Positions 32,804 to 40,389 of a stretch of 40,389 nt of DNA are shown here, piece by piece. The position numbers and the translations under genes were made by a program. Positions within the stretch are counted from its first letter, which is position 1. Every line of letters begins with the position of its first letter. The notes beneath the pieces were generated by a model. It was not told the DNA's origin. It saw nothing but the letters and a program-made list of their open reading frames with translations, and did no database searches. Origin of the DNA: Streptomyces sp. BR123 (GTDB lineage: Bacteria; Actinomycetota; Actinomycetes; Streptomycetales; Streptomycetaceae). Where the stretch lies: positions 1-40,389 of the forward strand of contig NZ_JACBGN010000034.1 in assembly GCF_013401435.1 (NCBI RefSeq), in the 5' to 3' direction.

Positions 32804-34162
32804 GTGGGACAACTCTTCGGAACGGACGGTGTACGCGGCGTCGCCAACGCGGATCTGACGGCTGAGCTCGCGCTCGGCCTCTCCGTGGCAGCGGCCCACG
32901 TCCTGGGCGAGGCCGGCACCTTCGCGGGCCACCGGCCGACGGCCGTGGTCGGCCGCGACCCCCGGGCCTCAGGCGAATTCCTGGAGGCCGCGGTCGTCGC
33001 CGGCCTCGCGAGCGCGGGCGTGGACGTCCTGCGCGTCGGTGTGCTGCCCACCCCGGCGGTGGCGTATCTCACCGGTGCGCTGGGTGCCGACCTCGGCGTG
33101 ATGCTCTCCGCCTCCCACAACGCGATGCCCGACAACGGCATCAAGTTCTTCGCCCGCGGCGGCCACAAGCTCGCCGACGAGCTGGAGGACCGGATCGAGG
33201 CCGTCTACGAGGAGCACCGCACGGGCGCCCCCTGGGACCGGCCCACCGGCGCCGGCGTCGGCCGCGTCTCCGACTACGACGAGGGCTTCGACAAGTACGT
33301 CGCCCACCTCATCGGGGTCCTCCCCAACCGCCTCGACGGGCTGAAGATCGTCCTGGACGAGGCGCACGGCGCGGCCGCCCGCGTCTCGCCCGAGGCCTTC
33401 GCCCGGGCCGGCGCCGAGATCGTCACCATCGGTGCCGAGCCCGACGGCCTGAACATCAACGACGGCTGCGGCTCCACCCACCTCGACCTGCTCAAGCAGG
33501 CCGTCGTCGAGCACGGCGCCGACCTCGGCATCGCCCACGACGGCGACGCCGACCGCTGCCTCGCGGTCGACGCCTCGGGCGCCGAGGTCGACGGCGACCA
33601 GATCCTCGCCGTGCTGGCCCTGGCCATGCGCGAGGCCGACACCCTGCGCGGGAACACCGTCGTCGGCACGGTCATGTCCAACCTGGGCTTCAAGCTGGCC
33701 ATGGAGGCCGAGGGCATCCAGGTCGTGCAGACCGGCGTCGGAGACCGGTACGTGCTGGAGGCGATGAAGGAGCACGGCTACGCGCTGGGCGGCGAGCAGT
33801 CCGGCCACGTGATCATCCTCGACCACGCGACGACCGGCGACGGCACGCTGACCGGCCTGATGCTGGCCGCGCGCGTCGCGGCCACCGGCCGGTCGCTCGC
33901 GGAGCTGGCCGGTGTGATGCAGCGGCTGCCGCAGGTCCTGATCAACGTGCCCGACGTCGACAGGTCCCGGGTCGCCACCTCCGGCGAGCTGGCCGCGGCC
34001 GTCGCCGACGCCGAGCGCGAACTCGGCACCACCGGCCGGGTACTGCTCCGTCCGTCGGGTACGGAGCCCCTGGTCCGCGTGATGGTGGAGGCCGCCGACA
34101 TCGACCAGGCCCGCACGGTGGCGGGCCGCCTCGCGGACGCCGTGAAGACGGCGCTCGGCTGA
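32804..34162 (+). CDS. glmM: Phosphoglucosamine mutase
   Basis: 452 residues; converts glucosamine-6-phosphate to glucosamine-1-phosphate on the route to UDP-GlcNAc for peptidoglycan. The phosphoserine loop is [11 protein letters not shown] with Ser104, the metal loop HDGDADRC has Asp246, Asp248 and Asp250, the sugar site is GEQSGHVI and the phosphate site [15 protein letters not shown] 32804 follows GGGAGGA. It converges with coaA. Confidence 0.98.
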   Translation: MGQLFGTDGVRGVANADLTAELALGLSVAAAHVLGEAGTFAGHRPTAVVGRDPRASGEFLEAAVVAGLASAGVDVLRVGVLPTPAVAYLTGALGADLGVMLSASHNAMPDNGIKFFARGGHKLADELEDRIEAVYEEHRTGAPWDRPTGAGVGRVSDYDEGFDKYVAHLIGVLPNRLDGLKIVLDEAHGAAARVSPEAFARAGAEIVTIGAEPDGLNINDGCGSTHLDLLKQAVVEHGADLGIAHDGDADRCLAVDASGAEVDGDQILAVLALAMREADTLRGNTVVGTVMSNLGFKLAMEAEGIQVVQTGVGDRYVLEAMKEHGYALGGEQSGHVIILDHATTGDGTLTGLMLAARVAATGRSLAELAGVMQRLPQVLINVPDVDRSRVATSGELAAAVADAERELGTTGRVLLRPSGTEPLVRVMVEAADIDQARTVAGRLADAVKTALG

Positions 34163-34195
34163 GCACAGGCGCTCCCCGAACGGGCTGCGGGAGCC

Positions 34196-34242
34196 GTGGC
34201 GCACCCGGCCGCCGGACCATCCGGTGCCGCCGGGTGCGCCAC
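34196..34242. terminator. Two-way terminator between glmM and coaA
   Basis: GTGGCGCACCCGGC (34196-34209) pairs perfectly with GCCGGGTGCGCCAC (34229-34242), and an inner CCGGA/TCCGG stem lies within the loop. It sits between convergent genes and can serve both directions. The remaining bases to 34389 hold no convincing gene. Confidence 0.75.
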
Positions 34243-34389
34243 AGCGGTTTCCGGAGCAGGGCCACGGGCGTGGTGCGGACCGGCCGGCCGATCAGCGCGA
34301 GGACGGCGCCGGTCCGGTCGCACTGCATGACCATCCGCAGAGGGGGCGTGCGACGCCCGGTAGCGCCCGCGCGGACCGCGGGAGCGCGG

Positions 34390-35433
34390 TCAGAGCTTGC
34401 GCAGGCTGAGCTTCTGCACCTTGTGGTCCGGGCCCTTGCGGACGACGAGGGTGGCGCGGCCGCGGGTGGGGGCCACGTTCTCCAGCAGGTTGGGCTTGTT
34501 GATCGTCCGCCACATCGTCTGCGCGTACTCCAGGGCCTCCTCCTCGGAGACCTGCGTGTACTTGCGGAAGAAGGAGAACGGGTTCTGGAAGGCGGTCTCC
34601 CGCAGCTTCCGGAACCGGTTGAGGTACCAGCGCTCGATGTCCTCGGCGCGCGCGTCCACGTACACGCTGAAGTCGAAGTAGTCGGCGAGGCCGACCCGGG
34701 TGCGCCCGTCCTTGCCGGGGAGGGCCGGCTGGAGCACGTTCAGGCCCTCGACGATCAGGATGTCCGGGCGGCGGACGACGAGCCGCTCGCCGGGCACGAT
34801 GTCGTAGATCAGGTGCGAATAGACCGGGGCGGTGACCTCGTCCTTCCCGGCCTTGATGTCGGCGACGAAGCGGGTCAGCGCACGGCGGTCGTAGGACTCG
34901 GGGAAGCCCTTGCGAGAGGTGAGACCGCGCCGCTCCAGCTCCTTCATCGGGTAGAGGAAGCCGTCCGTGGTGACGAGCTCCACGCGCGGGTGCTCCGGCC
35001 AGCGGGCCAGCAGCGCCTGGAGCAGGCGGGCCACGGTGGACTTGCCGACGGCGACGGAGCCGGCGACGCCGATGACGAACGGGGTGCCCTGCTGGCTGCC
35101 GTGGCCGGTGCCGCCCGCATCGCCGAGGAAGGTGTTGAGGGTGCCGCGCAGGGTGCTCGTGGCGCCGACGTACAGGTTGAGCAGCCGGGAGAGCGGCAGG
35201 TAGATGTCGCGGACCTCGTCGAGGTCGATGACGTCGCCCAGGCCGCGCAGCTGCTCGACCTCCTCGGCGGTCAGCGGCAGCGGGGTGCGCTCACGCAGGG
35301 CGCTCCACTCGGCGCGGGTGAGGTCGACGTACGGCGAGACCTCGGCCCGGCGGGGGGAGCGCTCGGACCGCTCGGGGCGCGTCATTGCGCAGTCCGGGTC
35401 GGGCGTGCTGCTTCGTGGCGGCGAAGTGATCAC
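34390..35433 (-). CDS. coaA: Pantothenate kinase, type I
   Basis: 347 residues from GTG 35433; first and rate-limiting step of CoA synthesis (pantothenate to 4-phosphopantothenate). The P-loop [12 protein letters not shown] is followed by [30 protein letters not shown] and VEGLNVLQ, all typical of bacterial CoaA; the C-terminus is [16 protein letters not shown] -10-like GACAAT lies 6 bases before the GTG on this strand, and the N-terminus MITSPPRS resembles the MISS-type start I recall for other streptomycetes. The alternative ATG 35385 gives 331 residues and loses nothing conserved. It converges with glmM. Confidence 0.93.
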   Translation of the reverse strand: MITSPPRSSTPDPDCAMTRPERSERSPRRAEVSPYVDLTRAEWSALRERTPLPLTAEEVEQLRGLGDVIDLDEVRDIYLPLSRLLNLYVGATSTLRGTLNTFLGDAGGTGHGSQQGTPFVIGVAGSVAVGKSTVARLLQALLARWPEHPRVELVTTDGFLYPMKELERRGLTSRKGFPESYDRRALTRFVADIKAGKDEVTAPVYSHLIYDIVPGERLVVRRPDILIVEGLNVLQPALPGKDGRTRVGLADYFDFSVYVDARAEDIERWYLNRFRKLRETAFQNPFSFFRKYTQVSEEEALEYAQTMWRTINKPNLLENVAPTRGRATLVVRKGPDHKVQKLSLRKL

Positions 35434-35575
35434 ACCGCCATTGTCGTGGCTCGGGGCCTCCCGTGGGTGGTGGGGTCGGTCACGTGGCGGAGGCGCGGAC
35501 GCTGCTTTCGGTCTCCATGGGATCACGATCGGCCACGAACGGGCGTTCGGGTGAGCGGGTGCCGGCGGTGGCGCG

Positions 35576-35581
35576 TAGATT
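35576..35581 (+). promoter_or_regulatory. Candidate -10 box for lipoprotein gene
   Basis: TAGATT fits the Streptomyces -10 consensus, 92 bases before the GTG at 35674. No good -35 is seen. The 240 bases between the divergent coaA and lipoprotein starts hold no other gene. Confidence 0.35.
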
Positions 35582-35673
35582 GCTGATCATCGTGGCTCCG
35601 GCAGTCCCGTGGGGAGGGGATGCCGTGCGAGCCGTGCCGACCGTCATCGCATCACCCTGTGGGGGAGATTTTC

Positions 35674-36450
35674 GTGCGCAGAACCCTTGTCCGCCGTTCC
35701 GCCGTCGCGGCGTCCGCCGTCTCGCTGGCCCTGCTGGTCACGTCCTGCGGCTCGTCCGAGGGCAAGAAGGAGGACGCCGAGCCGTCCGCCCCCGCGGCCT
35801 CCGCCCCCGCCGCGGCCGCGGCCAAGGGCAAGACGGACGCCGAGCTGGCGCCCCTCCTGCTGACCCAGGCCGAGGCCCCCAAGGACAGCGTGGTCAAGAC
35901 GCCCTCCGCGGCCCAGGTCGCGGCCCACGCGGCCACCACCGACAAGGCCGAGTGCAAGCCGATCGTCCAGGCCGCGTCGATGGCGCCCCAGGGCGCCTCC
36001 GCCGGTGTGGCCCGCATCCAGGTCGGCGGCACCTCCGGCAAGGCCGCCGACCCCAACGCGTCCGAGGCGGACAAGGCGAAGGCGGCCCTGGAGATGCTCG
36101 CCGGCGCCACCGGCACCTCCGTGACCCTGACCTCCTACGACGGCAAGGGCGCCGAGGAGGCGTTCACCGCCTTCAAGACCGCGGGCACCGCCTGCGCGGG
36201 CGGCTTCACGATGAAGCAGGGCGGCGAGAGCCTGAAGGTCGACAAGGTGGCGGCGGGCGACGCCGTCACGGCGGGCGACGAGGCCGCCTCCTTCCTCGCG
36301 GACTTGGGCGACGCCGAGACCCCGATGGCCGGGCAGCTGGTCGTGGTGCGCAAGGGCAACACCCTCGCCACGTTCTCGGTGCAGAACGTCGGCGGCAAGC
36401 CGGCGCTCCCGAAGGACGTCATCGACGCGCAGGTCAAGAAGCTCGGCTGA
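35674..36450 (+). CDS. Secreted lipoprotein, unknown function
   Basis: 258 residues. A signal peptide with basic start (RRTLVRRS) and hydrophobic core ends in the lipobox LVTSC with Cys25, so the mature protein should be a membrane-anchored lipoprotein. A Ser/Ala/Pro/Lys-rich linker follows (about 26-60). The rest contains two further Cys, in KAECKPIV and GTACAGGF, that could form a disulfide. It resembles streptomycete lipoproteins without known function. GTG 35674 follows GGGGGAG at a 6-base spacing; an upstream ATG at 35620 would put 18 residues before the signal and is unlikely. It ends at a strong terminator. Confidence 0.85.
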   Translation: MRRTLVRRSAVAASAVSLALLVTSCGSSEGKKEDAEPSAPAASAPAAAAAKGKTDAELAPLLLTQAEAPKDSVVKTPSAAQVAAHAATTDKAECKPIVQAASMAPQGASAGVARIQVGGTSGKAADPNASEADKAKAALEMLAGATGTSVTLTSYDGKGAEEAFTAFKTAGTACAGGFTMKQGGESLKVDKVAAGDAVTAGDEAASFLADLGDAETPMAGQLVVVRKGNTLATFSVQNVGGKPALPKDVIDAQVKKLG

Positions 36451-36487
36451 ACCGCGAACCGGGGCGCACTGCGCCTGACCGGCCGTC

Positions 36488-36523
36488 AACCCCGTCCCGG
36501 CGCATTCGCCGGGGCGGGGTTTT
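36488..36523 (+). terminator. Terminator after lipoprotein gene
   Basis: Bases 36488-36502 pair with 36507-36521 (15 bp, one G-T wobble) around CATT, followed by TTTT (36520-36523). Confidence 0.9.
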
Positions 36524-36565
36524 CCGGCTTGCCCCAAAGTGCGGGGCAGGAGGCCGATCGCGGCG

Positions 36566-36571
36566 TACGCT
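36566..36571 (+). promoter_or_regulatory. -10 box for leaderless glmS
   Basis: TACGCT ends 7 bases before the glmS ATG, placing the transcription start on the start codon. No Shine-Dalgarno lies at a usable distance. A -35 is not evident. Confidence 0.5.
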
Positions 36572-36578
36572 GCGCCGT

Positions 36579-38429
36579 ATGTGCGGAATTGTGGGTTACG
36601 TAGGAGCGCAGTCGGCGCTCGATGTGGTCATCGCCGGACTCAAGCGGCTGGAGTACCGCGGCTACGACTCGGCAGGCGTCGCCGTGCTCGCCGACGGGGA
36701 GATCGCCTCCGCCAAGAAGGCGGGGAAGCTGGTCAACCTGGAGAAGGAGCTGGTCGCGCATCCGCTGCCGACGGGCTCCACGGGTCTGGGGCACACGCGT
36801 TGGGCCACGCACGGCGGGCCCACCGACGCCAACGCCCACCCGCACCTCGACAACGCGGGCCGGGTGGCCGTCGTCCACAACGGCATCATCGAGAACTTCG
36901 CCGCGCTCCGCACCGAACTGGCCGAGCGCGGGCACCGGCTGGAGTCGGAGACGGACACCGAGGTCGTCGCCCACCTGCTGGCGGAGCGGTTCGCCGCCGC
37001 CGGGAACGACCTCGCGGAGGCCATGCGGCAGGTGTGCCGGCGGCTCGAAGGGGCGTTCACGCTGGTCGCGGTGCACACCGACGCGCCGGACACGGTGGTC
37101 GGCGCCCGTCGGAACTCCCCCTTGGTCGTGGGCGTTGGGGAAGGTGAGAACTTCCTCGCCTCGGACGTGGCCGCGTTCATCGCCCACACGCGGTCCGCGA
37201 TCGAGCTGGGGCAGGACCAGGTCGTCGAGATCCGCCGCGACGGGGTCTCGGTGACCGGGTTCGACGGCTCGCCCGCGCAGGTGCGGGCGTACCACGTGGA
37301 CTGGGACGCTTCGGCGGCCGAGAAGGGGGGATACGACTACTTCATGCTCAAGGAGATCGCCGAGCAGCCGAAGGCTGTCGCCGACACCCTCCTGGGCAGG
37401 ATCGACGCGAGCGGCTCGCTGACCCTGGACGAGGTGCGCATCCCCGCATCGGTGCTCCGGGAGGTCGACAAGGTCGTCATCGTGGCCTGCGGCACGGCCT
37501 ACCACGCGGGCATGATCGCGAAGCTGGCCATCGAGCACTGGACCCGCATCCCGTGCGAGACGGAACTGGCGAGCGAGTTCCGCTACCGCGACCCGATCCT
37601 GGACCAGCGGACGCTGGTGGTGGCGATCTCGCAGTCCGGCGAGACCATGGACACCCTGATGGCGCTGCGGCACGCGCGCGAGCAGGGGGCCAAGGTGCTG
37701 GCCATCTGCAACACGAACGGGTCGACGATCCCGCGGGAGTCGGACGCCGTCCTGTACACGCACGCCGGCCCCGAGGTCGCCGTCGCCTCCACCAAGGCCT
37801 TCCTGACGCAGCTGGTGGCCTGCTACCTGGTCGCGCTCTACCTCGGACAGGTCCGGGGCACCAAGTGGGGCGACGAGATCCAGGCGGTGATCCGCGAGCT
37901 GTCCGACATCGCCGCGGCCGTGGACGCCGTCCTGGAGACGATGGAGCCGGTGCGGGCGCTGGCGCGGTCCCTGGCCGACAAGAACACCGTGCTGTTCCTC
38001 GGGCGGCACGTCGGCTACCCGGTGGCGCTGGAGGGCGCGCTGAAGCTCAAGGAACTCGCCTACATGCACGCCGAGGGGTTCGCGGCGGGCGAGCTCAAGC
38101 ACGGGCCGATCGCGCTGATCGAGAAGGACCTGCCGGTGGTGGTCGTCGTGCCGTCGCCGCGCGGGCGCTCCGTCCTGCACGACAAGATCGTGTCGAACAT
38201 CCAGGAGATCCGGGCGCGCGGGGCGCGGACCATCGTGATCGCGGAGGAGGGAGACCGGGCGGTCGTCCCCTACGCCGACCACCTGATCCGCATCCCGGCC
38301 ACGCCGACGCTGCTCCAGCCGCTGGTCGCGACGGTGCCGCTGCAGGTGTTCGCCTGCGAACTGGCGACCGCGCGGGGGAACGAGGTGGACCAGCCGCGTA
38401 ATCTCGCGAAGTCCGTGACCGTGGAGTGA
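36579..38429 (+). CDS. glmS: Glutamine-fructose-6-phosphate aminotransferase (isomerising)
   Basis: 616 residues; makes glucosamine-6-phosphate from fructose-6-phosphate and glutamine. The start MCGIVGYVG exposes Cys2 as the glutaminase nucleophile after Met removal, fixing the start at 36579. LEYRGYDSAGVAV, GHTRWATHG and HNGIIENF complete the N-terminal amidotransferase domain. Two SIS domains follow (about 290-430 and 460-600; CGTAYHAGMIAKL, SQSGETMDTL, LGRHVGYPVALEGALKLKE), ending in the conserved NLAKSVTVE. It feeds glmM, located about 2.4 kb upstream. Confidence 0.98.
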   Translation: MCGIVGYVGAQSALDVVIAGLKRLEYRGYDSAGVAVLADGEIASAKKAGKLVNLEKELVAHPLPTGSTGLGHTRWATHGGPTDANAHPHLDNAGRVAVVHNGIIENFAALRTELAERGHRLESETDTEVVAHLLAERFAAAGNDLAEAMRQVCRRLEGAFTLVAVHTDAPDTVVGARRNSPLVVGVGEGENFLASDVAAFIAHTRSAIELGQDQVVEIRRDGVSVTGFDGSPAQVRAYHVDWDASAAEKGGYDYFMLKEIAEQPKAVADTLLGRIDASGSLTLDEVRIPASVLREVDKVVIVACGTAYHAGMIAKLAIEHWTRIPCETELASEFRYRDPILDQRTLVVAISQSGETMDTLMALRHAREQGAKVLAICNTNGSTIPRESDAVLYTHAGPEVAVASTKAFLTQLVACYLVALYLGQVRGTKWGDEIQAVIRELSDIAAAVDAVLETMEPVRALARSLADKNTVLFLGRHVGYPVALEGALKLKELAYMHAEGFAAGELKHGPIALIEKDLPVVVVVPSPRGRSVLHDKIVSNIQEIRARGARTIVIAEEGDRAVVPYADHLIRIPATPTLLQPLVATVPLQVFACELATARGNEVDQPRNLAKSVTVE

Positions 38430-38443
38430 ATGGGTAGTTCGTT

Positions 38444-38812
38444 GTGATTATCGGCGTGGGAATCGACGTTGCCGAGATCGACCGCTTCGGCGCGGCGCTG
38501 GAGCGGACGCCGGGCATGGCCCAGCGGCTTTTCGTCGAGTCCGAGTTGCTGCTGCCGAGCGGCGAACGGCGAGGAACCGCCTCGCTCGCCGCCAGGTTCG
38601 CCGCCAAGGAGGCACTGGCCAAGGCGCTTGGCGCGCCCGCCGGAATGCTGTGGACCGACGCCGAGGTGTACGTGGAGGAATCCGGGCAGCCGCGGGTGCG
38701 GGTGAGGGGCACCGTGGAAGCGCAGGCCGTGGCGCTCGGGGTGAAGTCCTTTCACATTTCGCTCAGCCATGACGCGGGCGTCGCCTCGGCGGTGGTCATC
38801 GCCGAGGCGTAG
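38444..38812 (+). CDS. acpS: Holo-[acyl-carrier-protein] synthase
   Basis: 122 residues; transfers 4-phosphopantetheine from CoA to acyl carrier proteins. [10 protein letters not shown] with Asp8 and [12 protein letters not shown] with Glu56 form the magnesium site, and [16 protein letters not shown] ends the fold. GTG 38444 lies 14 bases after the glmS stop with only a weak GGGT upstream, so it is probably co-transcribed and coupled with glmS. Confidence 0.96.
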   Translation: MIIGVGIDVAEIDRFGAALERTPGMAQRLFVESELLLPSGERRGTASLAARFAAKEALAKALGAPAGMLWTDAEVYVEESGQPRVRVRGTVEAQAVALGVKSFHISLSHDAGVASAVVIAEA

Positions 38813-38817
38813 CGCAG

Positions 38818-38838
38818 CCGATCGCGCCGTGCGATCGG
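38818..38838. terminator. Inverted repeat between acpS and nnr
   Basis: CCGATCGC (38818-38825) pairs perfectly with GCGATCGG (38831-38838) around GCCGT. It begins 5 bases after the acpS stop and ends just before the nnr -10 box, so it may be a short terminator or an operator. Confidence 0.5.
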
Positions 38839-38851
38839 GCAGGCTGGACGC

Positions 38852-40285
38852 ATGCGGACTGCTTACAGCGTGGAGAACGTACGGGCGGCCGAACGGGAGC
38901 TGATGGCCCGGCTCCCCGAAGGCGCCCTCATGCAGCGGGCCGCGGCCGGACTGGCCGCCGCCTGCGCCGACCTGCTGCCGAAGGTCTACGGGTCGAGGGT
39001 CGTGCTGCTCGTAGGGCCGGGCGACAACGGCGGCGACGCCCTGTACGCGGGCGCCCGGCTGGCCCGGCGCGGCGCCGGGGTGACCGCCGTGCCGATGGAT
39101 CCGCAGCGGATGCACCCGGGCGGGCTGGCCGCGCTGCGCGCCGCCGGCGGGCGCGTCGCCGAGACCGTGCCCGAGCGGGCCGACCTCGTCGTGGACGGGC
39201 TGCTCGGCATCGGCGGCCGGGGCGGACTGCGGCCGGCCGCCGCCGCACTGGTGGAACGGATCCCGGCCGGGGCCGCCGTGGTCGCCGTCGACCTGCCCAG
39301 CGGGGTGGACGCGGACACCGGGGAAGTGGCCGGGGCCGCGGTGCGGGCCGATGTCACGGTCACCTTCGGGGCGCACAAGCCGGGGCTGCTGATCGACCCC
39401 GGCGCGTCGCTCGCCGGTGTGGTGCGGCTCGTCGACATCGGGCTGGAGTTCGAGGGCGCGGCCGTGGCCGGGTCCGGGGCCGGCCGCGGTCCCGGGCCCG
39501 AGGTCGAAGCCCTGCAGCACACCGACGTGGCGCGGCTGCTGCCCCGGCCCGCCGCCGAGAGCGACAAGTACCGTCGCGGCGTCGTCGGCATCGCCGCCGG
39601 ATCGGCGCAGTACCCCGGCGCCGCCGTGCTCGCCGTGGCCGGGGCCCTGCGGGGCGGGGCGGGCGCCGTGCGGTACGTCGGCCCGGCCGCCGGCGAGGTC
39701 CTCGCCCGCTACCCGGAGACGCTGGTCGGGTGGGGCCGGGTCCAGGCATGGGTCGTCGGCCCCGGGCTCGGGGAGGGGCGCGGCGGGGACGTCGCGCGGG
39801 TCCTGGCCGACCCCGTGCCGGTGCTGGTCGACGCCGACGGGCTGCGCGGGGTCGGCCCGGAGGCGCTGCGCGCCCGGCCGGCGCCCACGCTGCTGACCCC
39901 GCACGCCGGGGAAGCGGCCGCGCTGCTGGGGGTACCGCGGGAGGCCGTGGAATCCGGGAGGCTGGCGGCCGTACGGGAGTTGGCCGGACGGTACGGGGCC
40001 GCGGTCCTGCTGAAGGGGTCGACGACGCTGGTGTACGACGGGCACGGGCCGGTGCGGGTGAACCCGACGGGCACACCGTGGCTGGCGACGGCGGGCAGCG
40101 GCGACGTGCTGTCGGGGCTCGGCGGGTCGCTGCTGGCGGCCGGGCTGCCGGCGGCGGATGCGGGGGCGGTGGCCGCCTATCTCCACGGGCTCGCGGCGCG
40201 GCTGGCCGCCGCGGGGGCTCCGGTCCTCGCGCACGAGGTGGCCGAGGCCCTGTCCGCCGCTTGGCGCAACGCGACCCGGGCCTGA
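38852..40285 (+). CDS. nnr: Bifunctional NAD(P)H-hydrate repair enzyme
   Basis: 477 residues with both repair activities. The N-terminal half (about 1-215, YjeF-N type) epimerises NAD(P)HX and has GPGDNGGDALYAGARLA plus VDGLLGIGGRGGL and AVDLPSGVDADTGEV. The C-terminal half (about 220-477) is the ADP-dependent dehydratase with a ribokinase-like fold: VVGPGLGEG, LLTPHAGEAAALLG and NPTGTPWLATAGSGDVLSG. ATG 38852 follows a -10-like CAGGCT (38840-38845) by 6 bases with no Shine-Dalgarno, so the mRNA is probably leaderless. The final 104 bases of the window after it hold no gene that I can recognise. Confidence 0.95.
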   Translation: MRTAYSVENVRAAERELMARLPEGALMQRAAAGLAAACADLLPKVYGSRVVLLVGPGDNGGDALYAGARLARRGAGVTAVPMDPQRMHPGGLAALRAAGGRVAETVPERADLVVDGLLGIGGRGGLRPAAAALVERIPAGAAVVAVDLPSGVDADTGEVAGAAVRADVTVTFGAHKPGLLIDPGASLAGVVRLVDIGLEFEGAAVAGSGAGRGPGPEVEALQHTDVARLLPRPAAESDKYRRGVVGIAAGSAQYPGAAVLAVAGALRGGAGAVRYVGPAAGEVLARYPETLVGWGRVQAWVVGPGLGEGRGGDVARVLADPVPVLVDADGLRGVGPEALRARPAPTLLTPHAGEAAALLGVPREAVESGRLAAVRELAGRYGAAVLLKGSTTLVYDGHGPVRVNPTGTPWLATAGSGDVLSGLGGSLLAAGLPAADAGAVAAYLHGLAARLAAAGAPVLAHEVAEALSAAWRNATRA

Positions 40286-40389
40286 CCGGCCGGCGCCGCG
40301 GCTTCCGGGGCGGCCCCCGACGTGCCGCGCCTCAACGCCGGCGGGGCCGGTGCGGGCGGGGCCGAGCCGGGTGGGCCGAAGCGGGGCTG

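Noticed and set aside
38270..40234. 654-residue minus-strand open frame opposite acpS and nnr
   Set aside because: Arg/Gly/Pro/His-rich antisense product; acpS and nnr motifs fix the real strand.
1..40389. CRISPR arrays, tRNA or rRNA genes, transposases, attachment sites, replication origin
   Set aside because: No regularly spaced repeats, no tRNA-like cloverleaf next to the genes examined, no transposase or integrase protein among the coding frames, and no DnaA-box cluster noticed.

Overview
The window is very probably a Streptomyces (Streptomycetaceae) chromosome segment. The evidence is very high G+C with strong G/C at third codon positions, many GTG starts, the actinobacterial order of the S10-spc-alpha ribosomal clusters with no rpsD between rpsK and rpoA, HrdB-like promoters, and the downstream order rplM-rpsI-glmM-coaA-glmS-acpS-nnr. 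I see no tRNA, rRNA, CRISPR array, insertion sequence or phage gene.

Region 1 (1-10.9 kb) is a surface-glycan locus. rmlC and rmlA run leftward. rmlB and rmlD run rightward from a short divergent promoter region, so all four enzymes of dTDP-L-rhamnose synthesis are present. rmlB-rmlD continue, with overlapping or nearly abutting stop and start codons, into a flippase-like membrane protein, a DPMS-like GT2 glycosyltransferase, a DUF2304 small membrane protein and a second GT2 enzyme. A 643-residue polytopic GT-C protein resembling mycobacterial AftA follows. The operon plausibly makes, exports and extends a rhamnose-containing, polyprenyl-linked cell-surface glycan. After it come a possibly frameshifted remnant and a 407-residue single-pass membrane protein with an (Asn-Ser)(Asn-Gly) repeat.

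Region 2 (10.9-28.4 kb) is the ribosomal supercluster. S10 block: rpsJ rplC rplD rplW rplB rpsS rplV rpsC rplP rpmC rpsQ. spc block: rplN rplX rplE rpsN (zinc type) rpsH rplF rplR rpsE rpmD rplO, then secY. Next come adk, map, infA, rpmJ (too short for routine gene finding), rpsM, rpsK, rpoA, rplQ and truA. Most genes are tightly spaced or overlap. Strong hairpins occur after rpsQ, rplO, adk, rpsK, rpoA and rplQ, and a long leader precedes rpsJ. These suggest several points where expression is retuned.

Region 3 (28.4-40.4 kb) holds an ABC-F ATPase, a GT87-like membrane glycosyltransferase whose last codons contain a terminator and whose stop overlaps the rplM promoter, rplM-rpsI, glmM, a convergent coaA, a lipoprotein gene, glmS, acpS and nnr. 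glmS and glmM both feed UDP-GlcNAc and cell-wall synthesis; coaA and acpS link CoA supply to carrier-protein activation. Several genes (rmlA, rmlB, the ABC-F gene, glmS, nnr) have a -10 box placed so that the mRNA would begin at or a few bases before the start codon.

The only candidates for something poorly described are the rml/flippase/DUF2304/AftA-like operon and the 407-residue protein beside it. The rest is conserved housekeeping with some notable regulatory architecture. All functions are read from sequence and remembered family features; no database search was run.
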